Shown here: piece by piece, positions 19,973 to 29,142 of the stretch
How the letters are laid out: the number at the start of each line of letters is the position of its first letter
How positions within the stretch are numbered: position 1 is the first letter of the stretch
Origin: Rhizobium sp. Q54
GTDB lineage: Bacteria > Pseudomonadota > Alphaproteobacteria > Rhizobiales > Xanthobacteraceae
Length of the DNA: 64,000 nucleotides
Direction: 5' to 3'
Assembly (NCBI GenBank): GCA_945870035.1
Contig: CAMBQQ010000006.1
Location: 1 to 64,000 of the forward strand
Notes under the pieces: generated by a model
Told to the model about the DNA's origin: nothing
Databases searched by the model: none
The model's input: only the letters and a program-made list of their open reading frames with translations
Made by a program: the position numbers and the translations under genes

Positions 19973-20844
19973 CCGAAGGGCATGTGTCCGCCGCGCCGGA
20001 TGCCGGCGGCGATGGCCCGCTCGCGCTGGTGTGCGGCGGCGGCAGCCTGCCGCTGGCGGTCGCCGATCATGTCGCCAGACGCGGCCGCCGCGTCATCCTG
20101 TTTCCACTGATCGGGGCTGCCGCGCCGGATGGCTTTGCCGGGCGTGCGCATCATTGGCTGCATCTCGGCCAGATCGGCAAATTCCTCAAAGTGGCCCGCG
20201 CCGAAGGTTGCCGCGATATCGTCTTCATTGGCGCGCTGGTGCGGCCGTCGGTCTGGAACGTGCGTCCCGACTGGCGCACCCTGCTGGCGCTGCCGCGCGT
20301 TTTTGCCGCCTATCGCGGCGGCGACGACCATTTGCTGACACGGGTCGGCGCGTGGATAGAAGAGTTCGGCTTTCGTTTGCTGGGCGCGCATGAAGTGGCG
20401 CCGGAAATTCTGATGCCCGAAGGCTTGCTCGGCCGCGTGGCGCCGTCCGATGCCGCGCGGGAAGATATCGCGCTCGGCCTCGATTATTTGCGCACCGCCG
20501 GCCGTTTCGACATTGGTCAGGCCGTTGTCGTAGCCGACAAACATATTGTCGCGGTCGAGGCTGCCGAGGGCACCGATGAAATGCTCAAGCGCGTCGCCGC
20601 GTTGCGCGCCAATGGCCGGCTGCGCACGGCGCCCGGCAAGGGCGTCCTGGTCAAGGCGGTGAAGCCTCATCAGGACCGGCGGTTCGATCTGCCGTCGATC
20701 GGCCCGCTCACGGTAGAGGGCGTCGTTACCGCCGGCCTCGGTGGCATCGCGGTCACCGCTGGCGCGGCGATTGTCGCCGAGCCGGAGCAGATGGTGACGG
20801 CGGCTGAGCGCAGTTCGATCTTCGTCGTCGGCGTGCCGTCATGA
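19969..20844 (+). CDS. lpxI: UDP-2,3-diacylglucosamine pyrophosphatase LpxI
   Basis: Hydrolyses UDP-2,3-diacylglucosamine to lipid X and UMP, the step done by LpxH in gammaproteobacteria; LpxI is the non-homologous alphaproteobacterial replacement (DUF1009, first shown in Caulobacter). 291 aa. The N-terminal LALVCGGGSLPLAVADH and the C-terminal DRRFDLPSIGP (D236 and neighbours, matching the segment around the Caulobacter catalytic Asp) are clear. The gene overlaps lpxA and lpxB by 4 bp each, so translation of the three is coupled. Confidence 0.95.
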   Translation: MTEGHVSAAPDAGGDGPLALVCGGGSLPLAVADHVARRGRRVILFPLIGAAAPDGFAGRAHHWLHLGQIGKFLKVARAEGCRDIVFIGALVRPSVWNVRPDWRTLLALPRVFAAYRGGDDHLLTRVGAWIEEFGFRLLGAHEVAPEILMPEGLLGRVAPSDAAREDIALGLDYLRTAGRFDIGQAVVVADKHIVAVEAAEGTDEMLKRVAALRANGRLRTAPGKGVLVKAVKPHQDRRFDLPSIGPLTVEGVVTAGLGGIAVTAGAAIVAEPEQMVTAAERSSIFVVGVPS

Positions 20845-22001
20845 ATTTTTTTATCGTCGCCGGCGAGGAATCTGGCGACCGGTTGGGCGCCGCCTTGATC
20901 GCGGCGCTGCGGCGCGCCCGCCCGAACGCACGCATTACCGGCGTCGGCGGGTCGCATATGGCGGCCGAGGGCGTGCCGAGCCTGTTTCCGCTCGGCGATC
21001 TCGCTATCATCGGCTTTAGCGCCATCCTGTCGAGCCTGCCACGCATCCTGCGGCGCATAACCGAGGTGGCCGACGCGGTGATCGCCGCCAATCCCGACGT
21101 GCTGGTGATTATCGATAGTCCCGAATTCACCCATCGCGTCGCGCGCAAGGTGCGGGCGCGCGCGCCGCACATCCGCATCGTCGATTACGTGTGCCCGTCG
21201 GTCTGGGCGTGGCGGCCGTGGCGGGCGCGCGCCATGCGCTCTTATGTCGATCAGGTGTTGGCGCTGCTGCCGTTCGAGCCGGCGGCGATGCAACGGCGCG
21301 GCGGGCCGCCGACCGATTTCGTCGGCCATCCTTTGGCCGAGCGCGTCAGCGAACTCCGGCCGGATGCCGAGGAGGCGCGCCGCCGTCTTAGCGACCCGCC
21401 GCTGCTTCTCGTGCTGCCGGGCAGCCGTGGCGGCGAGATTCGCCGCATGGCGGAGGTGTTCGGCGCCACATTGGGGTATGTCGCGACCCATGCCGGCGCG
21501 CTGGAGGTCGTGGTGCCGTCCGTGCCGCGGCTGGAAGGCGCGGTGCGCGAAGCGGTGGCCAGTTGGCCCACAAAATCCTGGCCGGTGCCGGTGCGGATCG
21601 TCACCGATACGGCCGAGAAACACCGGGCGTTCCGGCAGGCGCGGGCAGCGCTGACCAAATCCGGCACCTCGACACTGGAGCTGGCTTTGGCCGGCGTGCC
21701 GATGGTGGCCGCTTACAAGGTGTCCTGGCCCGAGGAAATGGTTGGCCGCCTGCTGATTAACGTGCAGAGCTATATTCTGGCCAATCTGGTGGTCGGGACA
21801 AACGTCGTGCCGCAATTCCTCCAGTACCAATGCACGCCGGAAGCGCTCGGCGGTGCATTGGTACCATTGCTTTCGGATACGCCGGAGCGCCGCCTCCAGA
21901 TTGAGGCCTTCGCCCGCCTCGACCGCATTATGGACATTGGCGGCATAGCACCGAGTGACCATGCGGCCGCCCTCGTTTTGCAAAGTTCGGGGGGCATTTA
22001 A
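20841..22001 (+). CDS. lpxB: Lipid-A-disaccharide synthase LpxB
   Basis: GT-B family (GT19) glycosyltransferase joining lipid X to UDP-2,3-diacylglucosamine to give the lipid A disaccharide on the inner leaflet. 386 aa (E. coli 382). It begins FFIVAGEESGDRLGA, the family signature, with VDYVCPSVWAWRPWRA in the middle and SGTSTLELALAGVPMV in the C-terminal nucleotide-binding half. It starts inside the lpxI stop and ends the lpx cluster. The 105 bp that follow hold no clear terminator. Confidence 0.97.
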   Translation: MNFFIVAGEESGDRLGAALIAALRRARPNARITGVGGSHMAAEGVPSLFPLGDLAIIGFSAILSSLPRILRRITEVADAVIAANPDVLVIIDSPEFTHRVARKVRARAPHIRIVDYVCPSVWAWRPWRARAMRSYVDQVLALLPFEPAAMQRRGGPPTDFVGHPLAERVSELRPDAEEARRRLSDPPLLLVLPGSRGGEIRRMAEVFGATLGYVATHAGALEVVVPSVPRLEGAVREAVASWPTKSWPVPVRIVTDTAEKHRAFRQARAALTKSGTSTLELALAGVPMVAAYKVSWPEEMVGRLLINVQSYILANLVVGTNVVPQFLQYQCTPEALGGALVPLLSDTPERRLQIEAFARLDRIMDIGGIAPSDHAAALVLQSSGGI

Positions 22002-22106
22002 CCAAGCAATGCGTGAGGGTGTGGCGCCGCCGCCCCCGAAAGCGTAATTTGCCAACCCGGCGGCCGGTCTGCCGTCATCAATGACAGAACCCTGGAATTT
22101 GCCCCT

Positions 22107-23147
22107 TTGCCCGTTCCCGCCCGCGCATCGATTACTGCCGTCCACGGCTATGTGCCGCCGGACCTTCTGACCAATGCGGATCTGGCACGGCTGGTCGACA
22201 CCACCGATGCCTGGATCACCGAGCGCACCGGCATCAAGGAACGGCACATCCTCAGGGGCGAGGGGCTCGGCACCTCTCATATGGCGGCCGAGGCGGTGCG
22301 TGGCCTCCTGGAAAAAACCGGCACGAGCCCAAGCGAGATCGATCTTCTGATTTGCGCCACGACGACGCCGGACATGCAGTTCCCGTCCACCGCCAACCTG
22401 ATCTGCGACATGGTCGGCATTAAGGATATCGGCTCGTTCGACGTACAGGCGGCCTGTTCCGGCTTTCTCTATTCGCTCAACATCGCCTCGCAGTTCATCG
22501 CCAATGGCAGCGCCCGCAAGGTCATCGTCGTCGGCGCCGACAAGATGTCGTCGATCATCGATTACACCGACCGCGCTACCTGCGTGCTGTTCGGCGACGG
22601 CGCAGGCGCCGTGCTGCTGGAACCGAGCACGACCGGCTTCGGCATCATGGACTCTCTGGTGCGCTCGGACGGCGCCGGCTGGGTGCATCTGCATCAGAAG
22701 GCGGGCGGCAGCCGCATTCCGGCATCGGCAGAGAGCGTCGCGCTGCGCCAGCATTACGTACATCAAGAAGGTGCGGCGGTTTACAAATTCGCCATCGCCA
22801 AGATGGCGGAAGTCTCCGGCGAAATCCTGACGCGCAACAATCTGCGCGGCGACATGATCGACTGGCTGGTGCCGCATCAGGCCAACAAGCGCATCATCGA
22901 ATCGACCGCCGAGAAGATGAAGCTGCCGATGGACAAGGTCATGGTGACCATCCACAAATACGGCAACACCACCAATGCAACGATCCCGCTCTGCCTGTGG
23001 GACTATGAGCCGCAATTGAAGGCCGGCAACAAACTTTTGCTGGCCGCTTTCGGCGGCGGTTTCACCTGGGCCGGCGCCTATGTGCAATGGGCCTATGACG
23101 GCGCCAGCGCGTCGACAATGAAATCCAAATCGAACGGCCACGCCTGA
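22107..23147 (+). CDS. Beta-ketoacyl-ACP synthase III family protein (FabH-like)
   Basis: Thiolase-fold condensing enzyme. 346 aa, somewhat longer than E. coli FabH (317). The Cys-His-Asn triad is complete: QAACSGF (C117), VPHQANKR and KYGNTTNAT. KAS III enzymes condense acetyl-CoA with malonyl-ACP to start fatty acid synthesis; relatives use longer acyl-CoAs or make secondary metabolites. The housekeeping fabH usually sits with plsX, which is not in this window, so this may be a paralogue. The start is TTG 22107 with only a weak Shine-Dalgarno; the N-terminus ITAVHGYVPPDLLTNADLA aligns well from there. Position between lpxB and the oxidoreductase does not reveal the substrate. Confidence 0.85.
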   Translation: MPVPARASITAVHGYVPPDLLTNADLARLVDTTDAWITERTGIKERHILRGEGLGTSHMAAEAVRGLLEKTGTSPSEIDLLICATTTPDMQFPSTANLICDMVGIKDIGSFDVQAACSGFLYSLNIASQFIANGSARKVIVVGADKMSSIIDYTDRATCVLFGDGAGAVLLEPSTTGFGIMDSLVRSDGAGWVHLHQKAGGSRIPASAESVALRQHYVHQEGAAVYKFAIAKMAEVSGEILTRNNLRGDMIDWLVPHQANKRIIESTAEKMKLPMDKVMVTIHKYGNTTNATIPLCLWDYEPQLKAGNKLLLAAFGGGFTWAGAYVQWAYDGASASTMKSKSNGHA

Positions 23148-23216
23148 TCGGCGCACCTAAGCCGCCCGGATAGCGCGCAAAGCGCAACGGAATTCTTAGG
23201 TCATGAGGAAACGACA

Positions 23217-24239
23217 ATGAGCAAGCATCGCATCGGCATCGTTGGCCTTGGCATGGCGTTGAAGCCGCACCTCAAGAGCCTCGAGGAATTGCCGGAGCGC
23301 GTCGAGATCGCGGCCTGCTTCACGCCAAGCGCCGAACGGCGCAAGGCTTTTGCCGCCGCCAACAAGCACCCGGTCGTCGATACGCTCGACGCCATTTTGG
23401 CCGACCGCAGTATCGACGCGGTGCTGCTGCTGACGCCGCCGACCACGCATCTCGAACTGGTTGAGCAGTGCGCCAAGGCCGGCAAGCATGTACTTCTGGA
23501 AAAGCCGACCGACGTGTCGGCCGAGCGCGCCGCCAAGGCGGTCGAGGCGATGGAGAAGGCCGGCAAGACCTTCGCCATCATGTTGCAGCATCGATTCCGC
23601 GATGCGTCGCAAAAATTACGCGCCGTGATTCAAAGTGGCGAACTCGGCGCGCTGGTGTCGGCCTCGGCCTCGATCCGCTGGTGGCGCACGCCGGAATATT
23701 TCGCGCAGCCGGGCCGCGGCATGAAAGCGCGCGACGGCGGCGGTGTCCTGATTACGCAGGCAATCCACACGCTCGATCTGTTCCAGAGCCTGACCGGACC
23801 GATCGCCAAGGTAACGGCCTTCGCCAGAACCTCGCCGCAGCGCACGATCGACACCGAGGATATGGTCGCCGGCGGCATCGAGTTTGAGAACGGCGCGATC
23901 GGCGCGATCGATGCGACGACGACGGCCTATCCCGGTTTCCCCGAGCGCATCGAGATCGCGTTTGAAAAAGGCACCGCGGCCTTGGTCGCCGAAACGCTGG
24001 ATATTTATTACCGCGACGGCCGTCACGATCATCACGAAGGCGAGGTGTCCAAGAGTGGCGGTGCCGATCCGATGGCGTTTCCGAACGATGCGCACAAGGC
24101 GCTGATCGTCGATTTCCTCGATGCCATCGATGGCAAGCGCGAGCCGCTGGTGAGCGGGCGGGAGTCACTCAAGGTGATGAGGCTGATCGAGGCGTTGTTA
24201 AGGTCGGCGGAGGAGGGGAAGGCAGTGGCGATCACCTAG
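23217..24239 (+). CDS. Gfo/Idh/MocA family NAD(P)-dependent oxidoreductase
   Basis: 340 aa. An N-terminal Rossmann fold opens with IGIVGLGMALKPHLKSL, in which the usual GxGxxG is altered (GLGMAL), followed by TPPTTHLELVEQCAKAGKH and the EKP motif (LLEKPTD) with the conserved Lys. The C-terminal alpha/beta domain contains GGGVLITQAIHTLD. Family members oxidise or reduce sugars, inositols and related polyols, and some make UDP-sugars. The substrate cannot be told here. It lies 69 bp after the KAS III gene on the same strand and ends at a strong bidirectional terminator. Confidence 0.85.
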   Translation: MSKHRIGIVGLGMALKPHLKSLEELPERVEIAACFTPSAERRKAFAAANKHPVVDTLDAILADRSIDAVLLLTPPTTHLELVEQCAKAGKHVLLEKPTDVSAERAAKAVEAMEKAGKTFAIMLQHRFRDASQKLRAVIQSGELGALVSASASIRWWRTPEYFAQPGRGMKARDGGGVLITQAIHTLDLFQSLTGPIAKVTAFARTSPQRTIDTEDMVAGGIEFENGAIGAIDATTTAYPGFPERIEIAFEKGTAALVAETLDIYYRDGRHDHHEGEVSKSGGADPMAFPNDAHKALIVDFLDAIDGKREPLVSGRESLKVMRLIEALLRSAEEGKAVAIT

Positions 24240-24259
24240 CTCTCGCAGCACCGGAAAAC

Positions 24260-24291
24260 AAAAAGGGCGGCTCATCGAGCCGCCCTTTTTT
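24260..24291. terminator. Bidirectional intrinsic terminator
   Basis: AAAAAGGGCGGCTC (24260-24273) and GAGCCGCCCTTTTT (24277-24290) form a perfect 14-bp stem with a 3-nt loop, flanked by A and T runs on either side. It lies between the convergent oxidoreductase gene (ends 24239) and gltA (ends 24309) and should stop transcription from both sides. Confidence 0.92.
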
Positions 24292-24308
24292 ATCCGTCAG
24301 GTCGAAGC

Positions 24309-25616
24309 CTACTTGCGCCGCGAAATCGGCGTGTAATCCCGTGCCGTGGCGCCGGTGTAAAGCTGGCGCGGGCGGCCGATCTTCTGCTTCGGGTCCTCGA
24401 TCATTTCCTTCCACTGCGCGATCCAGCCGACGGTGCGCGCGACCGCGAACAGCACGGTGAACATGGTGACCGGGAAGCCCATCGCCTTGAGCGTGATGCC
24501 CGAATAGAAATCGATGTTCGGGTACAGCTTTTTCTCGATGAAATATTCGTCCGACAGCGCGATGCGCTCCAGCTCCATCGCGACGTCGAGCAGCGGATCG
24601 TCCTTGATGCCGAGTTCGGTCAGCACTTCATGGCAGGTCTTCTGCATGATCTTGGCGCGCGGATCGTAGTTCTTGTAGACGCGGTGGCCGAAGCCCATCA
24701 GGCGGTAGCTGTCGTTCTTGTCCTTGGCGCGGCGGATGAATTCCGGAATGCGATCGACCGAGCCGATCTCCGACAGCATGTTGAGCGCCGCTTCGTTGGC
24801 GCCGCCATGCGCAGGCCCCCACAAACAGGCGCAGCCGGCGGCGATGCAGGCGAACGGATTGGCGCCCGACGAACCGGCCAGCCGCACGGTCGAGGTCGAG
24901 GCGTTCTGCTCGTGGTCCGCATGCAGAATGAAGATGCGGTCCATGGCGCGCGCCAGCACCGGGTTTGGCTTGTACTCTTCCGTCGGCACCGCGTAGCACA
25001 TGCGCAGGAAGTTGGTCGAATAGTCGAGATCGTTCTTCGGATACACGAACGGCTGGCCGACCGAATATTTGTACGCCATGGCGGCGAGCGTCGGCACCTT
25101 GGCGATCATGCGCAGCGACGCGATCATGCGTTGCGTCGGATCGGCGATGTCGGTCGAGTCGTGATAGAATGCCGACAGCGCGCCGATCGAGCCGGTCATG
25201 ATCGCCATCGGATGCGCGTCGCGGCGGAAGCCCTGGAAGAAGCGGCTCATCTGCTCGTGCACCATCGTGTGGCGCGTGACGCGGTAATCGAAATCGGCTT
25301 TCTGCGACGGCGTCGGCAGTTCGCCGTACAGCAAGAGGTAACAGGTCTCGAGGAAGTCGCCATGTTCGGCGAGTTGTTCGATCGGGTAACCGCGATAGAG
25401 CAGCACGCCCTCGTCGCCGTCGATGTAAGTGATCTTGGACTCGCAGCTTGCCGTCGAGGTGAAGCCCGGGTCGTAGGTGAACATGCCGCTTTCGCCGTAG
25501 AGCTTGGCGATGTCCAGCACATCCGGCCCGATCGAGCCCTTGTAGACCGGGAACTCCCAGTTCTTGTTGCCGACGGTAATCGAGCCGGTCGTTTTGGCGG
25601 CGGTTTTGGCGTCCAT
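24309..25616 (-). CDS. gltA: Citrate synthase (type II)
   Basis: Condenses acetyl-CoA and oxaloacetate to citrate, entry to the TCA cycle. 435 aa, typical of the hexameric, NADH-sensitive proteobacterial class (E. coli 427). The active-site segments are clear: [25 protein letters not shown] and NIDFYSG. The long N-terminal domain before residue 60 ([20 protein letters not shown]) is that of type II enzymes. The gene follows gltX on the same strand after a 222-bp gap, large enough for its own promoter, and ends at the bidirectional terminator. Confidence 0.97.
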   Translation of the reverse strand: MDAKTAAKTTGSITVGNKNWEFPVYKGSIGPDVLDIAKLYGESGMFTYDPGFTSTASCESKITYIDGDEGVLLYRGYPIEQLAEHGDFLETCYLLLYGELPTPSQKADFDYRVTRHTMVHEQMSRFFQGFRRDAHPMAIMTGSIGALSAFYHDSTDIADPTQRMIASLRMIAKVPTLAAMAYKYSVGQPFVYPKNDLDYSTNFLRMCYAVPTEEYKPNPVLARAMDRIFILHADHEQNASTSTVRLAGSSGANPFACIAAGCACLWGPAHGGANEAALNMLSEIGSVDRIPEFIRRAKDKNDSYRLMGFGHRVYKNYDPRAKIMQKTCHEVLTELGIKDDPLLDVAMELERIALSDEYFIEKKLYPNIDFYSGITLKAMGFPVTMFTVLFAVARTVGWIAQWKEMIEDPKQKIGRPRQLYTGATARDYTPISRRK

Positions 25617-25838
25617 GGTCGAGCCCTCGGGATTGGCAGCGGGCGGCGCTAGCAGAAAACATGCGGGCGGAAAGCGCGTTGCCGGGGTGGCGAGCGGGAC
25701 TTCCTGCCTTAATTTGGGTAGCCCATCCTTGTGTGCGCTGCAAGATAGAGCGGAATCTAGGTCTGCCCGCTATATAGGCATGGCTGTAACCTGCCAAGGT
25801 TTGCAGGGCGTAAACTTTCCGGGAAAATCGGCAGAAGC
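25617..25838 (-). promoter_or_regulatory. gltX-gltA intergenic region, likely gltA promoter
   Basis: No gene is visible. On the minus strand TTGGCA followed after 15 bp by TATATA (close to plus coordinates 25774-25800) is the best promoter-like pair I can see, upstream of gltA. No terminator stem is obvious after gltX. Confidence 0.35.
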
Positions 25839-27263
25839 TTAGCCCGCGGCCTGGTCGCGCAGCCGGCCGAGGCTGTCGTCGCGGCCCAGCACCGCCAGCA
25901 CGTCGAAGATTGGCGGCGAGGTGGTTTTGCCGGTCAGCGCCGCGCGCAACGGCTGCGCGACCGCGCCCAGTTTCACGTTTGTGCGCTCGGCGAAGTCGCG
26001 CACCACAGCTTCGACCGCGGCCGCGCTCCAGTCGGCAATGGCTTCGAGATCGGGCAGCAGCGCGGCAATGACCGCTTTGGCCTCCGGCGTCAGCAGGACC
26101 ATGGCGGCCGGGTTGATCTCGATCGGCCGGCTCGCCCACAGGAAACGCGAAGCCTCGAACAGCTCGATCAAAGTCTTGGCGCGCTCCTTCAGGCCGGGCA
26201 TGGCGAGCTGCAATTTGGCGCGCAATTCGGGCGTCATTTTGCCGGCCAACTCGTTGCCGCCGGCAATGTGCGGCAGCAGATCTTCGAGGATGGCGATGAG
26301 TTCGGCGTCATCGGTGCCGCGAATGTAATGGCCGTTGAGATTGTCGAGCTTGGCAAGATCGAGCCGCGCCGGCGCGCGGCCAATGGCCGGCAGGTCGAAC
26401 GCGGCGACCATTTCCTCGGTTGAAAACGTTTCCTGGTCGCCATGCGCCCAGCCGAGCCGCACCAGATAATTGCGCATCGCCGCCGGCAGGTAACCCATGG
26501 CGCGATAGGCCTCGATGCCGAGCGCGCCGTGGCGCTTAGACAACTTGGCGCCGTCCGGGCCATGGATTAACGGGATGTGCGCCATCACCGGCACATCCCA
26601 GCCCATTGCCTCGTAGATCTGCTTTTGCCGCGCGCCATTGGTGAGATGGTCGTCGCCGCGGATGATGTGGGTGACGTCCATGTCGTGGTCGTCAACGACG
26701 ACCGCAAGCATGTAGGTCGGGTTGCCGTCGGAGCGCAGCAGCACCAGGTCGTCGAGATCGGTATTCTGCCACACGACGCGGCCCTGCACCTGATCCTCGA
26801 TCACGGTTTCGCCGGTCAACGGGGCTTTGAGGCGAATCACCGGCTTGACGCCGGCCGGCGCTTCGGCCGGGTCGCGGTCGCGCCAGCGGCCGTCATAGAG
26901 CCGGGCCCGGCCTTCCTTGCGTGCCGCTTCGCGCATGGCGGTGAGTTCCTCCGGCGAGGCGTAGCAGCGGTAGGCCTTGCCGTCGGCCAGCAGTTGCTCG
27001 GCGACTTCGCGGTGCCGCGCGGCGCGGGTGAACTGGTAGACGATGTCGCCGTCCCAATTGAGACCCAGCCATTTCAGGCCGTCGATAATGGCAGCAATGG
27101 CGGCGTCGGTGGAGCGCTCGCGGTCGGTGTCCTCGATCCGCAGCAGCATCTTGCCGCCGAAATGCCGGGCGTAAAGCCAGTTGAACAGCGCCGTCCGGCC
27201 GCCGCCAATATGCAGGAAGCCGGTCGGGGAAGGCGCAAATCGGGTGACGACGGGTCTGTTCAT
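25839..27263 (-). CDS. gltX: Glutamyl-tRNA synthetase
   Basis: Class I aminoacyl-tRNA synthetase charging tRNA-Glu, and in organisms with GatCAB also mischarging tRNA-Gln. 474 aa. The N-terminus reads [20 protein letters not shown], containing the HIGH-type motif; [10 protein letters not shown] is the KMSKS-type loop. The C-terminal anticodon-binding domain is complete. It is divergent from glnS (106-bp gap). Because a GlnRS gene lies next door, whether this GluRS is discriminating is an open question; sequence reading alone does not decide it. Confidence 0.96.
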   Translation of the reverse strand: MNRPVVTRFAPSPTGFLHIGGGRTALFNWLYARHFGGKMLLRIEDTDRERSTDAAIAAIIDGLKWLGLNWDGDIVYQFTRAARHREVAEQLLADGKAYRCYASPEELTAMREAARKEGRARLYDGRWRDRDPAEAPAGVKPVIRLKAPLTGETVIEDQVQGRVVWQNTDLDDLVLLRSDGNPTYMLAVVVDDHDMDVTHIIRGDDHLTNGARQKQIYEAMGWDVPVMAHIPLIHGPDGAKLSKRHGALGIEAYRAMGYLPAAMRNYLVRLGWAHGDQETFSTEEMVAAFDLPAIGRAPARLDLAKLDNLNGHYIRGTDDAELIAILEDLLPHIAGGNELAGKMTPELRAKLQLAMPGLKERAKTLIELFEASRFLWASRPIEINPAAMVLLTPEAKAVIAALLPDLEAIADWSAAAVEAVVRDFAERTNVKLGAVAQPLRAALTGKTTSPPIFDVLAVLGRDDSLGRLRDQAAG

Positions 27264-27369
27264 TGCCGGGCCTGTACCACAGTTGCGGCAGAAGATAACA
27301 GCGCATTTGACAGGGGGACGAGGGGCACGTCATGGGTTAGGCCAAATTGTCTTATAGGCCCAAACGAGC

Positions 27370-29067
27370 ATGACCGACGATACGACGAGAGACGCAGCCG
27401 CCCCCGAAGCCCCGCGCGATTTCATCCGCGAGATCGTGGCGGGCGACCTTGCCACTGGCCGCGCCAAACAGGTGGTCACCCGCTTTCCGCCCGAACCGAA
27501 CGGCTATCTGCATATTGGGCACGCCAAATCGATCTGCCTGAATTTCGGCATCGCCGAGGAATTCGGCGGGCGCTGCAATTTGCGTTTCGACGACACCAAC
27601 CCGGCCAAGGAAGAACAGGAATTCATCGACGCCATCGAGCGTGACGTGACCTGGCTCGGCTTCAAATGGTCCGGCGAGGTCAAGTTCGCTTCGGACTATT
27701 TCGACCGGCTTTACGGCTGGGCGGTCGAACTGATCGAAAAGGGTTTGGCCTATGTCGATGACCAGACGCCGGACGAGATGCGCGCGGCGCGCGGCACGCT
27801 GACGGAGCCCGGCAAGAACTCGCCGTTCCGCGACCGGACGGTCGAAGAGAACCTGAAGCTGTTCGGTGCGATGAAGGACGGCCAGTTCGCCGCGGGAAAA
27901 TGCGTCTTGCGCGCCAAGATCGACATGGCCTCGGGCAACATCAACCTGCGCGATCCAGTGCTTTATCGCATCGTCGATGCCTCGCATCCGCGCACCGGCA
28001 CGGCGTGGAAGATCTATCCGAGCTACGACTTCGCGCACGGCCAGTCCGACGCCATCGAAGGCATTACGCATTCGATCTGCACGCTCGAATTCGAAGATCA
28101 TCGGCCGCTCTACGATTGGTTCATCGCCAATTTGAGTGTGCCGTCGAAGCCGCATCAGTATGAAATGGCGCGGCTCAATCTGACGCATACGCTGCTGTCG
28201 AAGCGCGTGCTCACCGGGCTCGTGAAAGGCAACCATGTCAGCGGCTGGGACGATCCGCGCATGCCGACCATCGCAGGCTTGCGCCGCCGCGGCGTGCCGC
28301 CGCAAGCGATCCGTGATTTCGTCAAACGCATTGGCGTCGCCAAGGCGAACAGCCAGGTCGATCTCGGCGCGCTGGATTATTCGGTGCGCGAGGCGCTCAA
28401 CAAGAGCGCGTGGCGGCGCATGGCGGTGCTGAAGCCGATCAAGGTCGTGATCGAGAATTATCCGGACGGCGAGGGCGAGGAACTGGAAGCCGTCAATCAT
28501 CCCGACGATGCAGCGGCGGGTTCGCGCAAGATCAAGTTCACGCGCGAACTTTTCATCGAACGCGACGACTTCATGGAAGTGCCGGAGAAGAAGTTCTTCC
28601 GCATGGCGCCGGGCCGCGAGGTGCGCTTGCGCTACGCTTACTTCGTCACTTGCAAGGAAGTCGTCAAGAACGCGGCGGGAGAGTTCGTCGAACTACGTTG
28701 CACTTACGACCCGGCGAGCAAAGGCGGTAATTCGCCGGACGGCCGCAAGGTCAAGGCGACCATTCACTGGGTGTCGGCGGCGCATGCGATCCCGGCGGAG
28801 GTGCGGATTTACAATCTGCTGTTCAACGACCCGAACCCGAGCGCCGACCCGGAGATTTTCGCCTCGCAGATCAATCCGCAGTCGCGCGAAGTGTTGACCG
28901 ATGCGCGGCTGGAGCCGTCGCTGGCCGAGGCCAAGGTCGAGGTGCCGGTGCAGTTCGAGCGCCAGGGCTATTTCTGCCTCGATCGCGACTCCGCTCCGGG
29001 CAGGCTGGTGTTCAACCGCACCATCGGTTTGCGCGACACCTATGCCAAGGATGTGGCGAAAGGGTAG
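27370..29067 (+). CDS. glnS: Glutaminyl-tRNA synthetase
   Basis: Class I synthetase charging tRNA-Gln directly with glutamine. 565 aa (E. coli 553). [16 protein letters not shown] holds the HIGH motif and RFDDTNP the neighbouring GlnRS-specific segment; LLSKRVLTG is the KMSKS-type loop; [17 protein letters not shown] is a GlnRS family signature; two beta-barrel anticodon domains follow from about 350. The ATG at 27370 is the natural start. Most alphaproteobacteria, as I recall, rely on GatCAB and lack GlnRS, so the gene was probably acquired at some point; its codon use looks like that of its neighbours. Confidence 0.95.
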   Translation: MTDDTTRDAAAPEAPRDFIREIVAGDLATGRAKQVVTRFPPEPNGYLHIGHAKSICLNFGIAEEFGGRCNLRFDDTNPAKEEQEFIDAIERDVTWLGFKWSGEVKFASDYFDRLYGWAVELIEKGLAYVDDQTPDEMRAARGTLTEPGKNSPFRDRTVEENLKLFGAMKDGQFAAGKCVLRAKIDMASGNINLRDPVLYRIVDASHPRTGTAWKIYPSYDFAHGQSDAIEGITHSICTLEFEDHRPLYDWFIANLSVPSKPHQYEMARLNLTHTLLSKRVLTGLVKGNHVSGWDDPRMPTIAGLRRRGVPPQAIRDFVKRIGVAKANSQVDLGALDYSVREALNKSAWRRMAVLKPIKVVIENYPDGEGEELEAVNHPDDAAAGSRKIKFTRELFIERDDFMEVPEKKFFRMAPGREVRLRYAYFVTCKEVVKNAAGEFVELRCTYDPASKGGNSPDGRKVKATIHWVSAAHAIPAEVRIYNLLFNDPNPSADPEIFASQINPQSREVLTDARLEPSLAEAKVEVPVQFERQGYFCLDRDSAPGRLVFNRTIGLRDTYAKDVAKG

Positions 29068-29142
29068 GGCCTAATCCGTTCACATCCGTTCCCCTAGCTA
29101 CAACCGCGTAACCCAATACAGTTACTTCTGGTTGTATCCGCG

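Noticed and set aside
20670-23156. 828-aa minus-strand open frame across lpxI-lpxB-KAS III
   Set aside because: Spans three well-supported plus-strand genes and shows no conserved motif; an antisense shadow.
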